A stretch of DNA of 20,768 bases from an uncultured Eubacteriales bacterium (GTDB taxonomy: Bacteria; Bacillota; Clostridia; Oscillospirales; Acutalibacteraceae): assembly GCA_934630995.1 (NCBI GenBank), contig CAKTXU010000002.1:1-20768 (forward strand), in the 5' to 3' direction. The number at the start of each line of letters is the position of its first letter. The first letter of the stretch is position 1. Under the pieces are notes generated by a model, which was not told where the DNA came from, made no database searches, and saw only the letters and a program-made list of their open reading frames with translations. Positions 13,533-20,768 of this stretch are shown here, piece by piece. The translations under genes were made by a program, and so were the position numbers.

Positions 13533-14855
13533 TCACTCGAGGAATCCCTTGTAGTGGCGCATCATCATCTGGCTTTCCATCTGCTGGGTGGTCTCCAGGG
13601 CCACGCCGACGACGATCATCACCGAGGTGCCGCCCAGGGTCAATCCGGTATAGGACTGTCCGGCGATGAGGCCGAACACGCCCGGGAACACCGCGATGAT
13701 GCCCAGGAAGAGCGCGCCGATGAAGGTCACCTTGGACAGGACCCGCTTGATATAATCCGTGGTGGGCTTGCCGGGGCGATAGCCCGGGATGGCGCCCGAA
13801 TTCTTACGGAGATTATTGGACATCTCCAGCGGATTATACTGGATTTGCACATAGAAAAAGGCGAAACCGATAATGAGGAAGAACTCCAGAATCAGATAGA
13901 CCGGATGGGCCGGGCTGAACACATTGAAGAACCCGTGCCAAAAGCCGGTGGAGGGGATCGTGATGAAGCCTCCGATAATGGACGGCAGAGAGATAATCGC
14001 CGAAGCCAGAATGATCGGCATGACGCCGGACATATTGACCTTGATCGGGATGTAGGTGTTCTGCCCGCCGTACATTTTCCGCCCCACGACCCGCTTGGCA
14101 TACTGCACCGGGATCCGGCGTTCCGCATCGCTCATGAAAACAATGAAGCCGATGATGGCCAGGAACAGGATCAGGATAACGGGGGGGAGGATCATATTCT
14201 TGACCGCCCCGGCCTTGATGCCGGCGTCATAAAACAGCTGCCACAGGAACGCGAAAGCGGTGGGAATTCGGGAGATGATACCCGCGAACAGCAGAATCGA
14301 AATGCCGTTGCCGATGCCTTTTTCATTGATCTGCTCGCCAAGCCACATCATCAGCGCCGAGCCCGCGGTGAAGCAGAGGACGATGACGATGGCGGCGAAC
14401 CAGGCCCAGCCGCCCGTTTTGGCCTCGGAGGCCAGGGCGCCGTACTTGTTGCGCACCATGAAGTAGTAGGCGATACCCAGCATCAGGCCCAGCGCCACGG
14501 TGGTGTACCGGGTAATCTGGCCCAGCTTTTTCCGCCCGGCTTCCCCGTCCTTGGCCATCCGTTCCAGGGGCGGGATGGCCACCGTCAGCAGCTGAATGAT
14601 GATGCTGGCGTTGATGTAGGGGGTGATGGACAGAGCGAAGATGCTGGCGTTGGAGAAGCCGCCGCCCGAAAGCAGCGTCAGGTAGGACATGAAGGTGTTA
14701 GAACTGCCGGATACCGCGTCGTTCAGCGCCTGCACGTCCACATAGGGGACGGAGATGGCGGAGCCCAGTCGGAAGACGAGGATGATGAATAACGTGTACA
14801 GGATCTTTTTACGCAGATCCGCAATTTTCCATGCGTTGCGCAGCACCTGAAACAT
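13533..14855 (-). CDS. secY: Preprotein translocase subunit SecY
   Basis: 440 residues with about ten hydrophobic membrane spans, the channel of the Sec machinery. The start MFQVLRNAWKIADLRKKIL leads into the first span; the segment KNSGAIPGYRPGKPT is a well-conserved cytoplasmic loop, and the C-terminal tail ends in MMMRHYKGFLE. It exports unfolded proteins with SecA and inserts membrane proteins; the lipoproteins and secreted protein encoded elsewhere in the window would use it. The gene begins one base after the rplO stop, so its translation is probably coupled to rplO. Confidence 0.98.
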   Translation of the reverse strand: MFQVLRNAWKIADLRKKILYTLFIILVFRLGSAISVPYVDVQALNDAVSGSSNTFMSYLTLLSGGGFSNASIFALSITPYINASIIIQLLTVAIPPLERMAKDGEAGRKKLGQITRYTTVALGLMLGIAYYFMVRNKYGALASEAKTGGWAWFAAIVIVLCFTAGSALMMWLGEQINEKGIGNGISILLFAGIISRIPTAFAFLWQLFYDAGIKAGAVKNMILPPVILILFLAIIGFIVFMSDAERRIPVQYAKRVVGRKMYGGQNTYIPIKVNMSGVMPIILASAIISLPSIIGGFITIPSTGFWHGFFNVFSPAHPVYLILEFFLIIGFAFFYVQIQYNPLEMSNNLRKNSGAIPGYRPGKPTTDYIKRVLSKVTFIGALFLGIIAVFPGVFGLIAGQSYTGLTLGGTSVMIVVGVALETTQQMESQMMMRHYKGFLE

Positions 14856-14856
14856 G

Positions 14857-15297
14857 TTAAATCACCTCAGCCTTCCCGCCCGCCGCCTCGATTTTGGCCT
14901 TGGCTGATTCGGAGAAGGCGGACGCCTTGACCGTCACCTTTTTGGAAACGGCCCCGTTGCCCAGGACCTTGACGCCGTCGCAGTTGCCTTTGACCACGCC
15001 GGCCTTTTTCATCGCGTCCAGATCCACCACAGCGCCGTCTTCAAACCTGTTCAGGGAAGAGACGTTGATAGCGACGATGTCCGCGGCGAAAATATTGTTG
15101 AACCCTCTTTTGGGAACGCGTCTCTGCAGCGGCATCTGGCCGCCCTCAAAGCCCGGACGGAAACCGCGGCCGGCGCGGGCCTTCTGGCCCTTGTGCCCCT
15201 TGCCGGCGGTTTTGCCCTGACCGGAGCCATGGCCTCTGCCGATTCGCTTGACGTCCCGGACGGAGCCGGGAGCCGGAGAAAGCTCATGAAGCTTCAT
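14857..15297 (-). CDS. rplO: 50S ribosomal protein L15
   Basis: 146 residues starting MKLHELSPAPGSVRDVKRIG with the Gly/Lys-rich segment GRGHGSGQGKTAGKGHKGQK and then FEGGQMPLQRRVPKRGF. L15 is a core assembly protein of the large subunit. A GTG four codons upstream overlaps the AAGGAGGTG ribosome binding site and is unlikely; the ATG chosen has suitable spacing and matches the family N-terminus. Confidence 0.97.
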   Translation of the reverse strand: MKLHELSPAPGSVRDVKRIGRGHGSGQGKTAGKGHKGQKARAGRGFRPGFEGGQMPLQRRVPKRGFNNIFAADIVAINVSSLNRFEDGAVVDLDAMKKAGVVKGNCDGVKVLGNGAVSKKVTVKASAFSESAKAKIEAAGGKAEVI

Positions 15298-15326
15298 GTT
15301 GTTTCGCACCTCCTTGCTCGAATTGG

Positions 15327-15524
15327 TTATGCTTTGCTGACCTCGATGAGGTGACGCAGCTTGGCCACCTTGCCCTGGGTCGCGGCATTGTCGGGCTGGC
15401 TCACGCAGTCGCCGACCTTGCGCAGCCCTAAGGAAGCGGCGGTGGCAATCTGATCCTTCTTGCTGCCGATGAGGCTGCGGACCAGCTTAATCTGCAGGGC
15501 GCTTTCCTTTGCTTTTTTAGCCAT
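15327..15524 (-). CDS. rpmD: 50S ribosomal protein L30
   Basis: 65 residues starting MAKKAKESALQIKLVRSLIG, with LRKVGDCVSQPDNAATQGKV and the end HLIEVSKA, the normal small L30 fold. I chose the second ATG because GGAGG lies eight bases before it; the first ATG (15530) is only two bases from that site. It follows rpsE by 15 nt. Confidence 0.95.
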   Translation of the reverse strand: MAKKAKESALQIKLVRSLIGSKKDQIATAASLGLRKVGDCVSQPDNAATQGKVAKLRHLIEVSKA

Positions 15525-15539
15525 TGTCATGCCCTCCCG

Positions 15540-16040
15540 TTAACCTAAAATTTCCTTGGCGGTCTTGCCGCGGACGGCGGCCGCCTCCTCGGCGGTGCGG
15601 AGCTGCGCCAGACCGTTCATGGTCGCGCTGACCACATTGCAGGGATTGTTGGAACGGAGAGCCTTGGTGCGGATGTCCCGGATGCCGGCCGCTTCCACAA
15701 CCGCGCGGACAGCGCCGCCGGCGATGACGCCGGTACCGGGGGCGGCGGGCTTCATGAGGACACGTCCGGCCCCATAGGCGCCGATGACCTCGTGGGGGAT
15801 GGTGGTCCCCCTCATGGAGATTTTAATGAGGTGCTTCTTCGCGTCCTCAATCCCCTTGCGGATAGCGTCCGGCACCTCGCCGGCCTTCCCCAGGCCGAAG
15901 CCCACGGTGCCGTTGCCGTCGCCGACCACGACCAGTGCGGCAAATTTGAAGATACGGCCGCCCTTCACAGTCTTGCTGACACGGTTGATGGAGACAATCC
16001 GCTCTTTCAGTTCCATAGTGGATGCGTCGATTCTGGCCAA
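15540..16040 (-). CDS. rpsE: 30S ribosomal protein S5
   Basis: 166 residues. The N-terminal double-stranded RNA-binding domain holds KGGRIFKFAALVVVGDGNG and GFGLGKAGEVPDAI; the C-terminal domain has RAVVEAAGIRDIRTKALRSN. S5 takes part in mRNA unwinding and decoding accuracy. Length is normal. It lies 17 nt after rplR. Confidence 0.98.
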   Translation of the reverse strand: MARIDASTMELKERIVSINRVSKTVKGGRIFKFAALVVVGDGNGTVGFGLGKAGEVPDAIRKGIEDAKKHLIKISMRGTTIPHEVIGAYGAGRVLMKPAAPGTGVIAGGAVRAVVEAAGIRDIRTKALRSNNPCNVVSATMNGLAQLRTAEEAAAVRGKTAKEILG

Positions 16041-16057
16041 AGTATTTCCTCCCTTTC

Positions 16058-16417
16058 CTAGAACTTGAGGCCGCCCTCGCGGGCGCCTTCGGCCAGCTCT
16101 TTGACGCGGCCGTGGTAGATATAGCCGCCGCGGTCAAAAACGACCTCTTCGATCCCTTTTTCAGCGGCACGCTTGGCAATCATTTCGCCGACCTTCTTCG
16201 CGGCCTCCTTGTTGCCGCCCGGAATGCCGAAATCTTTTTCGACACTGGACGCGGCGACAAGCGTTGTTCCCTGGACATCATCAATCAGCTGGGCATAGAT
16301 GTGATTCAGGGAGCGATACACGTTGAGACGGGGACGCGCAGCGGTGCCGGAAATTTTTCCGCGCACACGGGCGTGGCGAGTCTGACGTGCCTGGTTGCTG
16401 TCTTTTTTGCTCACCAT
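16058..16417 (-). CDS. rplR: 50S ribosomal protein L18
   Basis: 119 residues with RHARVRGKISGTAARPRL near the start, NVYRSLNHIYAQLIDD in the middle and VVFDRGGYIYHGRVKELAEG near the C-terminus. L18 binds 5S rRNA in the central protuberance together with L5. It starts 16 nt after rplF; AGGAGTG lies just before the ATG. Confidence 0.98.
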   Translation of the reverse strand: MVSKKDSNQARQTRHARVRGKISGTAARPRLNVYRSLNHIYAQLIDDVQGTTLVAASSVEKDFGIPGGNKEAAKKVGEMIAKRAAEKGIEEVVFDRGGYIYHGRVKELAEGAREGGLKF

Positions 16418-16433
16418 GGGTGGTCACTCCTCC

Positions 16434-16982
16434 TTACTTCTTGCCCTTACCGCCGGTCTTGCCTTCCTTGCGGCGGATGACCTCGGTGGTGTATTTGATG
16501 CCCTTGCCCTTATACGGCTCCGGCGGACGCTTCTCGCGGATTTCCGCGGCGAACTGGCCCACCAGCTGCTTGTCGGAGCCGTGGACGATGATTTTGTTGG
16601 GAGACGGCACCTCGATGGTGATACCGGGGATCTCGCTCATGGTGACCTGATGGCTGTAGCCCAGGGTCATGACCAAGTCTTTCCCCTGCTTGGCCACACG
16701 GTAGCCGACGCCGTTGACGTCCAGTTCCTTCTGGAAGCCCTTGGTGACGCCCTCCACCATGTTGTTCAGCAGCGCGCGGGTAAGCCCGTGCAACGCGCGG
16801 TTTTCCTTCTCGTCGTTGGGCCGGGTAACGAGGATTTCACCGTTTTCAATGGCCACCGCCATATTGGGATGGAGCGCCTGGGTCAGCGTGCCCTTGGGGC
16901 CCTTGACCGTGGCCACGCCGTCGGCGATTTTCACATCCACACCGGCGGGCACGGGGATCGGTTTGCGTCCAATTCTCGACAT
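16434..16982 (-). CDS. rplF: 50S ribosomal protein L6
   Basis: 182 residues starting MSRIGRKPIPVPAGVDVKI, two similar alpha/beta halves, with the conserved C-terminal PPEPYKGKGIKY. L6 supports the factor-binding region of the large subunit. It follows rpsH by 15 nt and has a Gly/Lys-rich end typical of the family. Confidence 0.98.
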   Translation of the reverse strand: MSRIGRKPIPVPAGVDVKIADGVATVKGPKGTLTQALHPNMAVAIENGEILVTRPNDEKENRALHGLTRALLNNMVEGVTKGFQKELDVNGVGYRVAKQGKDLVMTLGYSHQVTMSEIPGITIEVPSPNKIIVHGSDKQLVGQFAAEIREKRPPEPYKGKGIKYTTEVIRRKEGKTGGKGKK

Positions 16983-16997
16983 ATTCTCCCTACCCCC

Positions 16998-17399
16998 TTA
17001 CCATACGAACGCCAGGACTTCGCCGCCCACATTCTCTTTGCGCGCCTTTTTATCGGTCATAACGCCCTGAGAGGTGGAAACAATGGCGGTGCCGATGCCC
17101 TTCAGGACCTTCGGCATGTCCTCGCTGCTGGAATAGATACGCAGGCCGGGCTTGGAAACACGCCGCAGACCCATGAGAACCGGAGTCTTGGAGGGACCCT
17201 GGTACTTCAGCGTGATGCGGATAATGCCCTGCTTGCCGTCTTCGATAACCTGATAGTTCTTGACATATCCCTCGTCAACAAGAATCTGGGCAATAGCCTT
17301 CTTCATGTTGGAAGCGGGGATATCCACCGAATCGTGCTTGGCCGAGTTAGCATTGCGGATTCTCGTCAGCATGTCGGCTATGGTATCGGTGATTTGCAT
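16998..17399 (-). CDS. rpsH: 30S ribosomal protein S8
   Basis: 133 residues starting MQITDTIADMLTRIRNANS, with LRRVSKPGLRIYSSSEDMPK and the end ARKENVGGEVLAFVW. S8 binds the central domain of 16S rRNA, and in some bacteria also regulates the spc operon. It follows rpsN by 21 nt with AGGAGG before the ATG. Confidence 0.98.
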   Translation of the reverse strand: MQITDTIADMLTRIRNANSAKHDSVDIPASNMKKAIAQILVDEGYVKNYQVIEDGKQGIIRITLKYQGPSKTPVLMGLRRVSKPGLRIYSSSEDMPKVLKGIGTAIVSTSQGVMTDKKARKENVGGEVLAFVW

Positions 17400-17420
17400 T
17401 CCGTCAACCTCCTTTAGCTA

Positions 17421-17606
17421 TTACCAACTGGCTTTCTTGACGCCGGGGATTTCGCCCTTGTAGGCAAGTTCCCTGAAGCAGATACGGCAGATGCCGTACC
17501 GGCGCAGATACGCGTGGGGCCGGCCGCAGATTTTGCAGCGGTTGTAGGCCCGGGTGGAGAACTTAGCCGGCCTCTGCTGTTTGATTTTCATGGATGTTTT
17601 AGCCAT
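17421..17606 (-). CDS. rpsN: 30S ribosomal protein S14, type Z
   Basis: 61 residues, the short zinc form: starts MAKTSMKIKQQRPAKFSTRA and contains Cys24, Cys27, Cys40 and Cys43 (CKICGRP and CRICF). The short length distinguishes it from the zinc-free ~100-residue S14. It assembles into the 30S head. It lies 14 nt after rplE. The symbol rpsZ is used for this form in some genomes. Confidence 0.97.
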   Translation of the reverse strand: MAKTSMKIKQQRPAKFSTRAYNRCKICGRPHAYLRRYGICRICFRELAYKGEIPGVKKASW

Positions 17607-17620
17607 TCTCGTTCCCCTCC

Positions 17621-18160
17621 TTATTTCGCGAACGGAGCGCCCATCAGGGTGAGCAGCTCGCGCGCTTCTTCGTCGGTGTTGGCGGTGGTGACAAAGCAGA
17701 CGTCCATACCGCGCACCTTATCGATCTTGTCATAGTCGATTTCCGGGAAAATCAACTGCTCCTTGAGGCCCATGTTGTAGTTCCCGCGGCCGTCAAACGA
17801 GTTGGGGTTGATACCGCGGAAGTCGCGCACACGGGGCAGCGCCACATTGAACAGGCGATCCAGAAACTCGTACATCCGCTCGCCGCGCAGGGTCACCTTG
17901 GCGCCGATATTCATGCCCTCACGGAGCTTGAAGTTGGCGACGGACTTGCGCGCCTTGCAGACGATGGGCCGCTGGCCGGTGATGGCGGACAGGTCCGCCA
18001 CAATGGCGTCGATGACCTTGGCGTTATCCCGGGCTTCGCCGCAGCCGACGTTGATGACAATCTTGTCGAGCTTCGGGATTTGCATGACGCTCTTGTAGCC
18101 GAACTTTTTCATCAGCGCGGGAGCGACATCCTTGACATAATAGTCCTTCAGTCTGGCCAT
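17621..18160 (-). CDS. rplE: 50S ribosomal protein L5
   Basis: 179 residues, starting MARLKDYYVKDVAPALMKKF, with KIVINVGCGEARDN and LRGERMYEFLDRL. L5 binds 5S rRNA and contacts the P-site tRNA. Length is normal. It starts 12 nt after rplX. Confidence 0.98.
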   Translation of the reverse strand: MARLKDYYVKDVAPALMKKFGYKSVMQIPKLDKIVINVGCGEARDNAKVIDAIVADLSAITGQRPIVCKARKSVANFKLREGMNIGAKVTLRGERMYEFLDRLFNVALPRVRDFRGINPNSFDGRGNYNMGLKEQLIFPEIDYDKIDKVRGMDVCFVTTANTDEEARELLTLMGAPFAK

Positions 18161-18172
18161 TCTCTTACCTCC

Positions 18173-18499
18173 TTACAGCGTTTCGCCGCAGCGCTTGCAA
18201 ATGCGCGATTTGGATCCGTCGGCGAACTTTTTATGGCCGACGCGGGTCGGCTTGTTGCAGTGGGGGCAAATGACCATGACCTTGGAAACATACATGGCGC
18301 TCTCAGCGGAAACGATGCCGCCTGGATCGCCCATCTTTTTGGGTTTCAGGTGCTTCTTGACCATGTTGCGGCCTTCGACGATGACCTTGCCCTCCTTAGG
18401 GCTGACGTCGAGGATCTTGCCCTTATTGCCGCGCTCATCGCCGCTGATAATCACGACGGTGTCGCCCTTTTTGACATGAAGCTTACTCACTCTCGGCAC
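18173..18499 (-). CDS. rplX: 50S ribosomal protein L24
   Basis: 108 residues with an N-terminal KOW motif (KGDTVVIISGDERGNKGKIL) and a C-terminal zinc-ribbon-like set Cys78, Cys81, Cys101, Cys104 (CPHCNKP and CKRCG). L24 is an early assembly initiator of the large subunit. It begins only 6 nt after rplN. Confidence 0.97.
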   Translation of the reverse strand: MPRVSKLHVKKGDTVVIISGDERGNKGKILDVSPKEGKVIVEGRNMVKKHLKPKKMGDPGGIVSAESAMYVSKVMVICPHCNKPTRVGHKKFADGSKSRICKRCGETL

Positions 18500-18505
18500 C
18501 TCCCA

Positions 18506-18874
18506 TTACAGCACTTCGGGGGCGAGGCTCAGGATTTTCAGATAATCCTTTTCCCTGAGCTCACGCGCCACCGGGCCAAAAATACGGGTACCTCTCGGGT
18601 TTTTGTCGTCGCGGATGATAACAGCCGCGTTCTCGTCAAAACGGATGTAGGTACCGTCCTCGCGGCGGACGCCCTTCACCGTACGCACCACGACGGCTTT
18701 CACGACATCGCCTTTTTTTACAACGCCGCCGGGTGCTGCTTTTTTAACCGAAGCCACCACAACGTCGCCGATATTCGCATATTTCCTGCCGGAACCACCC
18801 AAAACGCGAATACACATGAGTTCCTTCGCGCCGGTGTTGTCGGCAACTTTGAGGTAGGTTTGCTGTTGTACCAC
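18506..18874 (-). CDS. rplN: 50S ribosomal protein L14
   Basis: 122 residues starting MVQQQTYLKVADNTGAKELM, with VLGGSGRKYANIGDVVVASV and the C-terminal RIFGPVARELREKDYLKIL. L14 forms an intersubunit bridge. Length is exactly the family norm. AGGAGGA precedes the ATG. Confidence 0.98.
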   Translation of the reverse strand: MVQQQTYLKVADNTGAKELMCIRVLGGSGRKYANIGDVVVASVKKAAPGGVVKKGDVVKAVVVRTVKGVRREDGTYIRFDENAAVIIRDDKNPRGTRIFGPVARELREKDYLKILSLAPEVL

Positions 18875-18901
18875 AGGTCGTTCCTCCTTTTACCGACAGA
18901 T

Positions 18902-19159
18902 TTATTTCGCCTTTTCGATGATTTCCACCAGGCGCCAGTGCTTGTCTTTGGACAGCGGGCGGGTCTCCATGACCGACACGCGGTCGCCGACGCGGCACTC
19001 GTTCTTTTCGTCGTGCGCCTTCAGCCTGACGGTGCGCTTGATGATCTTTTTATAGAGCGGGTGCCGGACATTGTCCTCAATGGCCACGACGATGGTCTTG
19101 TCCATTTTGTCGCTGACGACCAGGCCGGTCCGCGTCTTTCTCAGATTACGATCGCTCAC
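18902..19159 (-). CDS. rpsQ: 30S ribosomal protein S17
   Basis: 85 residues starting MSDRNLRKTRTGLVVSDKMD, with TVVAIEDNVRHPLYKKIIKR and GDRVSVMETRPLSKDKHWRL, an OB-fold 16S rRNA binder needed for early assembly. It follows rpmC by 17 nt. Confidence 0.98.
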   Translation of the reverse strand: MSDRNLRKTRTGLVVSDKMDKTIVVAIEDNVRHPLYKKIIKRTVRLKAHDEKNECRVGDRVSVMETRPLSKDKHWRLVEIIEKAK

Positions 19160-19176
19160 AATGACTCCTCCTTCCG

Positions 19177-19392
19177 TTACGCCTCGGCGCCGTTCTTCAG
19201 TTCTTTCTCGCGCATGATCGTCTTGACAATGGCGATTTCCTTCTTGACGGCCTTCAGGCGCATCGGATTGTCGAGCTGGTTGATCGCATGCTGGAACCGC
19301 AGATTGAACAGCTCTTCTTTGAGGTCCTTCAGCCTGGTTTGCAGCTCCGTATCGCTGAGTTCTCTGATTTTTGCTTTCTCAGTGGCCTTCAT
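19177..19392 (-). CDS. rpmC: 50S ribosomal protein L29
   Basis: 71 residues of two antiparallel helices, with ELSDTELQTRLKDLKEELFN and LRFQHAINQLDNPMRLKAVK. L29 lies by the exit tunnel near the trigger-factor and SRP docking site. Its ATG overlaps the rplP stop (ATGA), so translation is coupled. Confidence 0.97.
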   Translation of the reverse strand: MKATEKAKIRELSDTELQTRLKDLKEELFNLRFQHAINQLDNPMRLKAVKKEIAIVKTIMREKELKNGAEA

Positions 19393-19847
19393 ACCTGCTC
19401 ACCATCCGTTTCTCCCTGGCCCTCGCCGCAGGCGGCGGTTTCGGCCTTGGTGACAAATTTACACTTGATGGGCAGCTTGTTCGCTGCGAGTCTCATGGCT
19501 TCCCGGGCATCCTCCTCAGCCACGCCGGCGATCTCGAACATGACGCGACCGGGCTTGACCACGGCGACCCAATACTCGGGGGAGCCTTTACCGGAGCCCA
19601 TGCGGGTTTCAGCCGGCTTCTCGGTGATGGGCTTGTCGGGGAAAATCTTAATCCAGACCTGACCGCCACGCTTGATGTAGCGGGTCATGGCGATACGGGC
19701 CGCCTCAATCTGGTTGGAGGAGATCCAGGCGGGCTCCAGAGCCACCAGGCCGTAATCGCCGTAATTCACCTGGTTGCCGCGATAGGCCTTGCCGGTCAGG
19801 CGGCCTCTGTGAACGCGGCGGTATTTGACTCTCTTGGGCAACAGCAT
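19389..19847 (-). CDS. rplP: 50S ribosomal protein L16
   Basis: 152 residues starting MLLPKRVKYRRVHRGRLTGK, with GDYGLVALEPAWISSNQIEA and KPAETRMGSGKGSPEYWVAV. L16 helps shape the A-site tRNA binding region. It is some ten residues longer than usual because of a Gly/Glu-rich acidic tail (GEGQGETDGEQV). The start overlaps the rpsC stop by one base (TAATG) and the end overlaps rpmC. Confidence 0.98.
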   Translation of the reverse strand: MLLPKRVKYRRVHRGRLTGKAYRGNQVNYGDYGLVALEPAWISSNQIEAARIAMTRYIKRGGQVWIKIFPDKPITEKPAETRMGSGKGSPEYWVAVVKPGRVMFEIAGVAEEDAREAMRLAANKLPIKCKFVTKAETAACGEGQGETDGEQV

Positions 19848-20512
19848 TACTTGCGGCCTCCTTCCCTGCGGGGCTTGGCGGCGCCGGCCAGAACCTCGCC
19901 GCGGTAAATCCAGACCTTCACGCCGATCCGTCCATAGGTGGTCGCGGCCTCGGCAAAGCCGTAGTCGATATCCGCGCGCAGGGTCTGCAGCGGAATGGTG
20001 CCCTCATGATACTGCTCGGTACGGGCGATTTCAGCGCCGCCCAGACGGCCGGATACCTGCGTCTTGATACCCTTGGCGCCCAGCTTCATGGCGCGGCCGA
20101 TGGCCTGCTTCATAGCGCGGCGGAAGGAAATGCGTTTTTCGAGCTGCTGGGCGATGTTCTCGGCCACCAGCTGCGCGTTGACATCGGGAGAACGAACCTC
20201 GACGATATTGACGAGGGTGGGCTTGCCCAGCATTTTTTCACAGGTCTGGCGGAGCTTCTCAATTTCCGCGCCGCCCTTGCCGATGACGATGCCGGGTTTC
20301 GCGCAGTGGATATGCACGCGCACGCGGGACGCGTCGCGCTCAATTTCAATTTTCGCAATGCCGGCGGCATACAGCGTCTTCTTCAGATATTTCCGGAGAT
20401 TATAATCGGACACGATGGTGTCACCGAACTCGTTGTCCTTGACAAACCAGCGGGAATCCCAGTCCTTGATAACGCCGACCCGCAGGCCGTGGGGATTGAC
20501 TTTCTGACCCAT
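19847..20512 (-). CDS. rpsC: 30S ribosomal protein S3
   Basis: 221 residues starting MGQKVNPHGLRVGVIKDWDS. The KH domain loop GKGG is at residues 78-81, and the C-terminal domain holds GRLGGAEIARTEQYHEGTIP. S3 lines the mRNA entry channel. It follows rplV by 18 nt with AGGAGGTAAAC before the ATG. Confidence 0.98.
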   Translation of the reverse strand: MGQKVNPHGLRVGVIKDWDSRWFVKDNEFGDTIVSDYNLRKYLKKTLYAAGIAKIEIERDASRVRVHIHCAKPGIVIGKGGAEIEKLRQTCEKMLGKPTLVNIVEVRSPDVNAQLVAENIAQQLEKRISFRRAMKQAIGRAMKLGAKGIKTQVSGRLGGAEIARTEQYHEGTIPLQTLRADIDYGFAEAATTYGRIGVKVWIYRGEVLAGAAKPRREGGRK

Positions 20513-20530
20513 AGTTTACCTCCTCCTCGC

Positions 20531-20768
20531 TTATTCCTGTTCCTTGAGAACCAGGGTGATGTGTGACGTCCTCTTTTCGATGCGGTAGGCACGACCCTGG
20601 GCTCTCGGACGGATACGCTTGAGAATCGGACCGGGGCACGCAAAGCATTCGGCAACATAGAGGCTTTTCTTATCCATGTTGAAGTTGGTCTCCGCATTGG
20701 CGGCCGCGGACTTGAGCAGCTTTTCCAGCGGCTCACAGGCAGCCTTGGGGGTGTTACGGACAATCGCC
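20531..20768 (-). CDS. rplV: 50S ribosomal protein L22 (5' end outside window)
   Basis: The C-terminal 78 residues are visible, starting AIVRNTPKAACEPLEKLLKS and ending RPRAQGRAYRIEKRTSHITL then VLKEQE. The RAQGRAYRIEKRTSHI signature is diagnostic of L22, whose long hairpin reaches the exit tunnel. The first third lies beyond the right edge. It marks the S10 part of the super-operon, next to rpsC. Confidence 0.96.
   Translation of the reverse strand, partial: AIVRNTPKAACEPLEKLLKSAAANAETNFNMDKKSLYVAECFACPGPILKRIRPRAQGRAYRIEKRTSHITLVLKEQE

Noticed and set aside
13554..14792. 412-codon plus-strand frame opposite secY
   Set aside because: Antisense shadow of an unmistakable SecY; its His/Asp/Gly/Gln-rich composition is the mirror of membrane-protein codons.

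Overview
All genes I can support lie on the minus strand, so the window reads right to left. It looks like a Bacillota genome, most likely a GC-rich anaerobic clostridium. The evidence is the S10-spc-alpha ribosomal gene order, a KOW-domain gene between map and infA, zinc-type S14, strong AAGGAGG ribosome binding sites, and extracellular polysaccharide-degradation genes. I cannot assign a genus.

Right part (about 8.24-20.77 kb). This is a long ribosomal super-operon, entered inside rplV and leaving at a strong intrinsic terminator after rplQ. The order is rplV(partial)-rpsC-rplP-rpmC-rpsQ-rplN-rplX-rplE-rpsN-rpsH-rplF-rplR-rpsE-rpmD-rplO-secY-adk-map-KOW gene-infA-rpmJ-rpsM-rpsK-rpsD-rpoA-rplQ. 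rpmJ (37 codons) is easily missed because of its size. The genes are tightly packed, with overlaps or gaps of 1-30 nt. The exceptions are a few wider gaps (secY-adk, infA-rpmJ, rpmJ-rpsM, rpsD-rpoA), of which at least three hold GC-rich inverted repeats. The rpsD-rpoA hairpin is followed by a short U run and could act as an attenuator.

Middle part (about 5.6-8.24 kb). This AT-rich stretch is unlike both flanks. It holds one exporter-type ABC transporter (fused membrane and ATPase domains) with its own sigma-A-type promoter. Downstream is a roughly 230-nt unit with an extended -10 box, a Shine-Dalgarno sequence, short open frames and an intrinsic terminator. This is the best candidate here for something undescribed: a small peptide gene, a decayed gene or a small RNA beside a peptide-type exporter. 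The evidence is suggestive only.

Left part (1 to about 5.6 kb). This is a probable three-gene operon for extracellular carbohydrate work. It has two lipoprotein SGNH esterases resembling carbohydrate esterase family 2, 10 nt apart. They are followed by a large secreted protein of repeated beta-sandwich, carbohydrate-binding-like modules that runs off the left edge after 997 codons. The promoter and ribosome binding site support a TTG start for the first esterase. The set would fit binding and deacetylating plant polysaccharide at the cell surface.
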